A stretch of 64,000 nucleotides of DNA from Zygnema cylindricum. Taxonomy: Eukaryota > Streptophyta > Zygnematophyceae > Zygnematales > Zygnemataceae. Location: the NCBI GenBank assembly GCA_037447655.1, contig JBBHKE010003281.1, positions 1 to 64,000 on the forward strand. The letters run 5' to 3'. The position numbers were made by a program, and so were the translations under genes. Positions 55,845 through 64,000 of the stretch are shown here, piece after piece (positions within the stretch are counted from its first letter, which is position 1; every line of letters starts with the position of its first letter). Below the pieces are notes generated by a model. It did not search any database. It was not told the DNA's origin and worked only from the letters and a program-made list of their open reading frames with translations.

Positions 55845-55925
55845 CTACACCGTGAATCGTTATTAGCCTTATGTACGCTATATCGGCACCCCAAAATTTT
55901 GCCATCGATACCCGAAATACAGTGA
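55845..55925. repeat. MITE family M2, single end
   Basis: CTACACCGTGAATCGTTATT and the next 60 bp match the left part of the copy at 54,087. The match stops near 55,925 and no inverse end follows, so this is a truncated copy. Confidence 0.6.
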
Positions 55926-56104
55926 ATGAATCTAATTTATCTTTGACGTTAAATACGGTTCTTGTAAATTAGAGTCAGTGGTATGACCGTACTGTATTCA
56001 CGAATAGTGTCGTGTACGAAAGTAGTTTGTTCCTACAGCAGTGTACTTCATTACCGAGATCCGTACCGTATTGGTGTTAACTTAGGTCGGTCGCATACAG
56101 AGTT

Positions 56105-59100
56105 GCGCTTACAAAAATAGCGAAGTCGAGTTTGCAAAATAAGCATTCGCATATATTCAGTCGTTCGTTTTTGTGTGTGACAATGTAAAAGGATAACATG
56201 TGCACATGCAAAAAATTGTCAATGTTACGTAAGCGTATTGTTGCATGCTTACATATGTTGATAGTCGCGGAAAGTTAAGTCTAATACGTTGCCGTTTTAA
56301 CACTATTTGAGATATTGCGAAATTAATAGAGTATATATTTACAGTATTACAGGGTCAAAGGGAAACATAACGGTAATACTAGACCTTTAAACGAAAGAGA
56401 CGCATATTAGAGTAAAGTTTCACCCTAAAATGGGTTCTGTTTCATAAAACGACAACAAATTAGTGTCATATTGTGTAAATATTAGAGTAGAGTTACTAAA
56501 TTTAGAATTGAAAAAACGCGGCGCCTTGAAAACGGCGATTGATAACAAACCAACGGCAAATGCGAACAAAACACAAAAATAGATTTTGTGTTCTAACTTA
56601 TCCCAACCGCATCCTCACCTCGTGGTGTGTGACTTTTGAACCTCACATAGCCATTTTCACATGACGTCGCCATTTTTAGGGCAAGATACGGATCGTCGCC
56701 CCACCGCCTCGCTTTGTATTGCGACATCCAATACTCCATACCTCTTTTTAGGGTTTACAACAGTATTAGGGTAGATAATAATATGGCGAAACAACAAGGA
56801 AGTGCGCGCCATTCTCGTCGCTATATTTTTTTGGGTTTATTAAAAAATCATGGGTAAGTGCACAGCTCACCATGTTTTTTCATCTTTCTCTCTCCCTCTA
56901 CCTCCTTATTTGTCCTCCTTCATTCTCTTTCCCTCTTTATCCCTTTACCTCTCCCATTATGCATTCTCTATCTCCCACATTATATCTCATTTCTTTTCCC
57001 TACTCTTCTCTCTCATTTTCTTCTTCCCTCTCTCTCTCTCTCGCTCATTCTGTCCCATATCCCTTCTCTACTCTTCTCTCTCATTTTCTTTTTCCCATTC
57101 TCTCTCACACCCTCATTATTTCTCACATCCTTTTCTTACTCTTCTTTCTAACTCTCTTTTTCCACATTTTATTCTCTACATCGTTATGTGTCCCTCTCTG
57201 TTCATCTCTCAATGCCTCTCCGGTAATTTTTCCTTACTTCCCTCCTAAGTATATGCTCATCTTTCCACATTTGTTTCCCGCTCATCGTTGCTCTCCATCT
57301 TGTTATCTCAATCTTTCAACCTATCATTTATCATTCCCCCCACTTTTACCTCTGAAGCCCTCGTTGTACTTATGTCATTCCCTCTTCTATAATTTATCTC
57401 CCTTCCCGCCCCTCTATTTTCCTTTTCTCCCTCGTCATAAACCATCCACCCTCACTCTCTCGCTATGTCTCCATCTATTTTTTCGTTATTGTTGAATATG
57501 TCATACTCCTTCTGTCTCTCTCTGTCCATCTTTTTTTCTCGTTATATTTGTCCAGCCCCTATACCCCCTACTAATCCGTCATCTTTCTCTCTCTATTCTA
57601 TTTAAAACTGTCATCAATGATAAACTTTATCCGACGACCGTTACATTGGGGAGCACCCTACACAAACATATGATCGTAGGGAAGAAGAAAGTGTCATATT
57701 GAAGGTGTTGGGTCGGATGAAAGCGCCTGGAGTAAACTGTGAGGAGCTTTCCATGGATCTATATTCGTCGTCCTAGATCGTTGATGCTTAGTTAGTGTGT
57801 GTAATATTACGAAGGTTTTAAATTTTTGTTAAAGAGAATTCCGAGCTAGAGGCAGAAACGTTAATAATGTTATACTATTTTGAGTTTTGTTGACTATTGT
57901 AGATTAATAGGCCTCGGATCATTTATTGTTTTAGTTTAACGTTGTAAAAATATATCATCGTGAAATATAAAAAAATTGTACATCTTTTCTTTTTGTTGTT
58001 ACGCGTGATTTTATTTGTGTCAACTTATTATATATTTTTTATTAATTGTGTGCTTTTTTAAATTGCTTACATGTTGTATCGATGGCATTATCGCGTTGAA
58101 ATATATTAAATGTACTTCGCATTTTTTCGTTAGTGAATCATATCTATATGCTGAAAATATGACTTTATTTATCTTACTTCTCACTGCGTATCTTACTTTA
58201 ACTTTGCTTTTCCTACATGGAAGACTTTGCTTTTATTTTTCAATCTTGTTTGTATGGTTTCAGTCCAGTCACAATGGGTTTTTTGACATAGGAAAACCCC
58301 TCTTAATTGTTCATAATTATAATAATATCCAGGTAACATGACATTTGAACATTCATGGACTAGCGACAAAACAACCTCGACGCTATAAGGTCGTTAAATG
58401 AGACGGAAACGACGTTACAATGGCTTCCAAGATAAGAATTCAGCAACGAGACACTCTCTGGTTTTTTAGGGTTGATGATGAAGCTTTTAGGGTTGATGAT
58501 GAAGCACTTTCGCCGTTGGATTTCCATCCACCGACGACACACCCTGTCTTCTTGCAATTCACGATGAAGCACTTTCGTCGCTGTATTTCCATCCAACGAC
58601 GACACAACCTCTGATTTTTCGGAGATGAGAAGAAAGTTGTTTCGTTGCTGGATTTCCATCCAACGACAACACAACGTCTAATTTTTCGGAGATGAGAAGA
58701 AAGTTGTTTCGCTGTTGGATTTCCATCCAAGGACGACACAACCTCTCTTGTCGGAGTTCATGATGAAGCACTTTCGCCGCTGGATTTCCATCCAGCCACG
58801 ACAAAACCTCTAATTTTTCGGAGATGAGAAGAAAGTTGTTTCGTTGCTGGATTTCCATCCAGCGATGACACAACCTCTATCTTGTCAGAGTTGATGATGA
58901 AGCAGTTTCGGCGTTGGATTCCTATCCAGCGACGACACAACCTTTGTTTTTTTGGAGAAGATAATAAAGTTTTTTCGCCGTTGGATTTCTATCTAGCGAC
59001 GACAAATTCTCGCCGCTGAAAGGGCAACCATTAAATTATGTGGTGGATATATTGTTTAGGAAGCTAACAACTTATCAATTTCATAGAACGATGATGAACA

Positions 59101-59124
59101 AACGATGAAACATATTCCTCGCTG
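56105..59124 (+). repeat. 3 kb direct repeat, copy A
   Basis: Nearly the whole stretch is repeated at 59,972-63,121 in the same order. The order is a 5' unique block, a pyrimidine tract (about 56,855-57,600), a block around 'gaggagctttccat', then a minisatellite (58,440-58,995) and a common end near 'gctgattagtttca'. The pyrimidine tract opens long Phe/Leu/Ser frames that are not genes. A segment at about 58,097-58,250 differs from copy B. No coding region seen. Confidence 0.85.
58440..58995. repeat. 66-67 bp minisatellite in copy A
   Basis: The unit contains 'gctggatttccatccagcga', a 'cgacacaacct' word and 'gagatgagaagaaagttgtt'. About eight diverged units are present. Because the period is close to 22 codons, all frames stay open and yield repetitive 'SLDGNPATKQL'-like minus-strand translations, which I regard as an artefact. 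Confidence 0.85.
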
Positions 59125-59219
59125 ATTAGTTTCATATGATTGCAGCAATATATATAATTTCATACTACACGCACGCTTAAATTTTGAACATCGGTTGAAA
59201 TTTATGTATTTTCTAGGTC

Positions 59220-59853
59220 TGTGTTAGAAAAATAAATAGAGTGTTGAAAAGAGGTGACTAATAGTTCACTTCTATATTTTAGTTAGAATGTAAAGAGAGA
59301 GAAAGAGAGGACCAAAGGCACTTTGATGTTGCCGCATCATCTAGAAGGAGGAAGAATGAATTAGAAAGTATTTTACTAGTTTTAGCAAAATACTGCAGCA
59401 GGCCGGATTTGAACCAGGGTTTGTAGGCTACTAAATAGACCAACGACTTATCCATTAAGTTACTTATGAAACGATACACGTGACGGGTTTCATAAATCTA
59501 TAAATATTAACGAAACAGCTAATTAACAGCAGACTAACCAAAATGAGCAATTTCTGCATGTACGCGAATCTGAACCGTGTAAAATATGTTTTGATCGGAC
59601 GGCCGGCATTATAGCCGCCACGCGAAGTGAGCTTTTTGGCGGCATACGGATATAGCGTCACGCGGTGCCACGTGGCGCCACATTATTTGATACCGGAGAA
59701 GATGGGAGGAGGAACCATGGCTTCCGATATGACAAGTGTCACCTTGTAGACCTTGTCGTACAATGGTTGTACAATAAGTACATCGCCCATTGTACCTTCT
59801 TGTACTTTATAGTGTTCCTATTGGACTAGGGTTTAATAGTAGGTAGCCGTGAG
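59220..59853 (+). repeat. LTR-like repeat family T, copy III (cut by the gap)
   Basis: 59,555-59,853 matches 1,640-1,957 in the same orientation. A reversed tRNA-like segment at 59,401-59,465 has a complement with an A-box-like TAACTTAATGGATAAG and a B-box GGTTCAAATCC. The left edge, near TGTTAGAAAAA at about 59,222, would suit an LTR start but is not proven. The right end is lost in the run of N. It separates direct repeat copies A and B. Confidence 0.55.
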
Positions 59854-59863
59854 NNNNNNNNNN
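59854..59863. other. Assembly gap (10 N)
   Basis: Ten undetermined bases. They lie between two 3 kb direct repeats and at the end of an LTR-like repeat, so the true distance and the join may be wrong. Confidence 0.99.
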
Positions 59864-59971
59864 TAAAACGTTTGAGCTGAGGTGATAAAAACTTTCGCGT
59901 CGAGACATACGCTGGCTGTATTCAATTGTGGTTATGCCATGCCTAGAGCTATTACTTCATGTGACAACATG

Positions 59972-62900
59972 CTGCTTTCAAAAATAGTGGAGTCGAGTTT
60001 GCAAAATAAGCGTTCGCATATATTTAGCCTTTCGTTTTTGTGTTTGACAATGTGAACGGATAACATGTCCACATGCTAAAAACTGACCATGTTACGTAAG
60101 AGTATTGATGCATACTTACACATGTTGATAGTCGCGGAAAGCTAAGTCTAATACGTTGTCGTTTTAACACTATTTGAGATATTGCGAAATTAATAGTGTA
60201 TATATTTACAGTATTACCGGGTCAAAGGGAAACATAACGGTAATACCGGACCTTTAAACGAAAGAGACGAGTATTAGAGTTAAGTTTAAACCTAAAATGG
60301 GTTATGTTTCAACCTAAAATGGGTTATGTTTCACCCTAAAATGGGTTATGTTTCATAAAACGACAACAAATTAGTGTCATATTGTGTAAATATTAGAGTA
60401 AAGTTACAGAATTTAAAATTGAAAAAACGCGGCGCCTTGAAAACGAGAATTGATAACAAACCAACGCAAATGCGGACAAAACAAAAAAAATATATTTTGT
60501 GTTCTGACTAATCCCAACCGCATCCTCATCTCTTAGTGTGTGACTTTTGAACCTCGCAAAGTCATTTTCACATGACGTCGCCATTTTTAGGGCAATATAC
60601 GGATCGTCACCCCGCCGCCTCGCTTAGTATTGCGACATCCAATACTCCATACCTCTTTTTAGGGTTTACATCGGTATTAGGGTAGAAAATAATATGACGG
60701 AACAACAACGAAGTGGGCGCCATTATCGTCGCTATATTTTTTGGGTTTATTAAGAAACCATGGGTAAGTGCGCAGCTCACCATGTTTTTTTATCTTTCTC
60801 TCTCCCTCTACCTCCTTATTCTTCCTCCTTTGTTCTCTCTCCCACTTTATCTCTTTACCTCTCTCTCTATGCATTGTCCATCTCCCACATTATTTCTAAT
60901 TCCCTTTCCCTACTCTTCTCTCTCATTCTATTCTTCCCCTTCTCTCTCACACTCATTCTGTCCCATACCCTTTCTCTACTCTTCTCTCTCATTCTCTTCT
61001 TCTCATTCTCTCTCGCACCCTCATTCTGTCTCACAACCTTTCCTTACTCTTCTTTCTAACTCTCATTTTCTCCATCTTCAACTCTACTTCATTCTGTGTC
61101 CCTCTTTGTTCGTCTCTTAATACCTATCGGATAATTTTTCCCTACTCCCCTCTTAATTATTTGCTCATCCTTCCACATTTGTTTCCCTCTCATCATTGCT
61201 CTCCATCATGTTATATCACTCTTTCAACCTATCATTTATCATTTCCCCCCACTTTTATCTCCCACGCCCTCCTTGTATTTGTGTCATCCCCTCTTCCATA
61301 TTTTATCTCCCTTCTCGCGCCTCTGCCTTCCTTTTCTCCCTAGTCATTAACCATCCACCCTCACTCTCTCGCTATGTCTCCATCTATTTTATCGCTATCT
61401 CCCAATATCTCATAGTCCTTTTGTCTCTCTCTATCCCTCTTTTTTCTCGTTATATTTGTCAAGCCCATATACCCCCTACTAATCCATTATCTATTTCTCT
61501 CTTTTCTATTTAAAACTGTCATCGATGATGAACTTCTATCTGACGGCCGTTCATTGGGGAGCACACTACGGAAACATATGATCGTAGGGAAGAAGAAAGT
61601 ATCATCTTGAAGGTGTTGGACCGGATGAAAGCGCTTAGAGTAAACCGTGAGGAGCTTTCCATAGATCTATATTCGTCGTCACGGATCGTTGATGCTTAGT
61701 TAGTGTGTGTAATATTAGGAAGGTTTTTAATTTTTTGTTAAGAGGATTTCTGAGCTAGAGGCATAAACGTTAATAATTCTGTACTATTTTGAGCTTTGTT
61801 ACCTATTGTAGATTAATAGGTTTCGGATTATTTTTTGTTTTAGTTTATCGTTGTAAAAAGATATCATCGTTAAATATACAAATTTTGTACCTCTTTTCTA
61901 ATTGTTGTTATGAGTGATTTTATTTTTGTCAAGTATTATATATTTTTTATTAATTGTGTGTTTTTTTAATCGCTTACATGTTGTATCGATGACATTGGAC
62001 TACTACACCAACTGAAGATGAAGATGATGCTGGAGTAGTCATCACAGAATTCAGATAAGCAAGAAGCTCTCACAGATGCTCAAAAAAATACACACAACTT
62101 TGGAACACAGCCAAAGACAAATTAGGCAACCAAATGGCCTACAAATCTGACACAATGCAGATAATACACAAATGAACACAAGTGCAAATTTACACAGAAA
62201 TCTGCAAACATGGTTTATGGTTTCATTCCAGTCAAAATGGGTTTTTTGACACAAGAAAAACCCTCTTATTTTTTCATAGCTATAATAACATCCACGTAAT
62301 ATGACAAACGAAGGTTCATGGACCAGCGACAAAACAACCAGGGCATTGTAAGGCCATTCAATGAGACAGAAACAACATTACAACGAATTCAGCGAGGAGA
62401 AACTCTCTGTTTTGTTGGAGATGATGATGAAGGGTTTTCGCTGCTAGATTTCCATCCAGCGACGACACAACCTTTGCTTTCCAGGAGATGATGATGAAGT
62501 TGTTTCGTCGCTGGATTTCCATCCAGCGACAACACAACCTATGTTTTTTCGGAGATGATAAGAAAGTTGTTTCGCCGCTGGATATCCATCTACCGACAAC
62601 ACAACCTGTGCTTTGTCGGAGATGATGATGAAGCTGTTTCGTTGTTGGATTTCCATCCAGCGACGACACAACCTCTATTTTTCTGAGATGATAAGAAAGA
62701 TTTTTTACCGTTGGATTTCCATCTACCAACGAGAGAACCTTTGCTTTGTCAGAGATGATGATGTTGTTTCGTTGCTCGATTTCCATCCAACAACGACACA
62801 ACCTTTGTTTTTTTTGAGATGATAAGAAAGTTGTTTCCCCGTTGGATTTCCATCTATCGACGACACAACCTCTATTTTGTCATAGAAGATGATGAAGTAG

Positions 62901-63121
62901 TTTCACCGCTGGATTTCCATTTAGCGACAACACAACCTTTGCTTTCTCAAAGATGATAAGAAAGTTTTTTCGTTGCTGGATTTGCGACAACAAATTCTTG
63001 TCGCTGGAGGGGCCACCATTAAATAGTGTAGTGAATATGTTGTTTAGGAAAATAACAACTTATCAATGTCCTATAAGGATGATGAACAAACTTATTCAAG
63101 CATATTCGTCGCTGATGAGTT
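59972..63121 (+). repeat. 3 kb direct repeat, copy B
   Basis: Counterpart of 56,105-59,124 with clear base differences throughout. It adds a triplicated 22 bp 'ccctaaaatgggttatgttt' unit at about 60,290-60,355, where copy A has one. A different segment at about 62,000-62,215 replaces the 58,097-58,250 part of copy A. The pyrimidine tract is at about 60,780-61,510. No coding region seen. Confidence 0.85.
62400..62990. repeat. 66-67 bp minisatellite in copy B
   Basis: Same unit as at 58,440-58,995 with 'ggagatgatgatgaagttg' phrases; about nine units. Unit order and number differ from copy A, so the two arrays have evolved separately since duplication. Confidence 0.85.
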
Positions 63122-64000
63122 TAGGATGTGTTGTTTTGGAAAGCTTTAGTCCTCTCTAAGCCTCGAGTGTGAGGGAGAGAGAGTTTCACGACTTAGCATA
63201 TGTTTGGTTGTAATTTCGTTTTATTACACACCAGAATTGATGTTCCACTAGATCGGTATGGAGTACACCTTTGTATACACTCCCGAGACATAAGTCACTA
63301 CAAGAAAGAAGACACTCCAGAATATCCGGTTGTTGGTGCATAGATACACTTGAGGACAAAATGGCACATGGAGATTTATCTACGTTGCCGAATCTGATAT
63401 GTACGCGGCGGACGCAGACGGCCGACAAATGCTGGTTCGTGTGAACCACATACACAACAAATGACGTGGCATATAGAATCCTACTCCTTTGTAAATATCT
63501 AGTTAAGTAGATGTTTGTCTTTGTGTGGTTAGCTCATTAGTAAAGGAATCTTTTCGTATGACGTACCTTGTTCGGTTCCAGCCGTAGGTATTTATTGTAT
63601 GGCTGGTATGCCTCCATACGTTCAGCAGCATAGGCTTCAGTGTATATTAGTAGGACTTAGACAATTTTGAAGGTATGAACACTTTGTAGGCAAAATCTGT
63701 ACAGCCTGTTTTTGGCATTTTTATCTGAAAATATCTCACAGATCTGTGGGCAACATTACTTGTAATTTTTGTTTGTGTGATCATCTTGATATTATCTACA
63801 TCGTGGTAGATTTACAGATCTATTATGTCTCTAATTTGGGTTTTATCAACTGTTCAAGGTGATGTGTTCAAGGTGCTGTATTTTCAGACCGGTTTTTGTG
63901 AAAGTTTCTTGTTTGGTTTGGTTCTGAGATGACTACACCGGCATCCTCATCGTCTTCGGTTCCGGTTGTTGTCTCAGAAAATTAGGTCACGGGCCCGCCT
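63122..64000 (+). other. Possible 5' LTR/leader of an LTR retrotransposon, cut by the window
   Basis: A TGTTG start occurs at about 63,128. A tRNA-like stretch with TTAGCTCATTAGTAAAG and GTTCGGTTCC lies at about 63,530-63,590. Near the right edge a short frame, MTTPASSSSSVPVVVSEN followed by a stop, resembles the Ser-rich beginning of Copia-type Gag proteins. No primer-binding site is convincing. This is a weak call; downstream sequence would decide it. Confidence 0.25.

Noticed and set aside
56850-57495. Long Phe/Leu/Ser frames resembling membrane proteins (also at 60,713-61,513)
   Set aside because: They come from a pyrimidine-rich tract open in several overlapping frames and shared by two direct repeats; no real domain is seen.
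58360-58940. Repetitive minus-strand proteins of 'MEIQQRNNFLLISEK' type (also at 62,358-62,801)
   Set aside because: They follow from a minisatellite with a period near a multiple of three, open in more than one frame.

Overview
The window is nuclear DNA from a plant-lineage eukaryote. Four genes are rich in spliceosomal introns, and their proteins belong to families known from plants: a two-domain AP2 regulator, a SWI3D-type chromatin-remodelling subunit, an MTP12-type zinc transporter and a POLTERGEIST-type PP2C. The AP2 protein has an unusual architecture. The spacer is full of old transposons, including a non-LTR element of a type I do not associate with land plants. Together these suggest a charophyte alga or another early-diverging streptophyte. 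The species cannot be fixed from the sequence.

Layout. 1-9.9 kb is a graveyard of degenerate repeats with a 1.3 kb insertion, a 0.7 kb inverted-repeat element and an AT-rich palindromic block. 9.9-15.1 kb holds a doubtful minus-strand exon and the plus-strand AP2 gene (5 coding exons, about 1052 aa). 15.1-26.5 kb is mainly repeats. Its centre is a decayed R2-like retrotransposon (18.06-22.79 kb) with a finger, a reverse transcriptase and a restriction-like endonuclease, interrupted by a 1018 bp insertion whose empty site can be reconstructed exactly. 26.7-28.2 kb is an unrecognised minus-strand gene that shares a 325 bp divergent promoter with SWI3D (28.5-34.2 kb, 8 coding exons, 843 aa). MTP12 follows at 35.4-44.8 kb (18 coding exons, about 906 aa, with a His-rich loop of about 284 residues). 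46.1-48.5 kb carries three 5'-truncated tails of the same retrotransposon, all on the minus strand. The POL-type phosphatase lies on the minus strand at 49.5-52.8 kb (4 coding exons, 811 aa). 53-64 kb has no gene. It contains small inverted-repeat elements, a near-perfect palindrome, two 3 kb direct repeats each ending in a 66-67 bp minisatellite, a 10-base assembly gap, and perhaps the leader of an LTR retrotransposon at the right edge.

The four recognised genes are unrelated housekeeping or developmental functions and do not form a cluster. Exon boundaries were chosen by hand from GT-AG sites, reading-phase continuity and family conservation. Every junction given for SWI3D, MTP12 and POL keeps the frame, and the summed exon lengths are multiples of three. 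The 5' end of the AP2 gene and the upstream exons of the unrecognised gene remain uncertain. I found no complete new multi-gene system. The most unusual items are the restriction-endonuclease LINE, a repeat family carrying an antisense tRNA-like segment, and the AP2 architecture.
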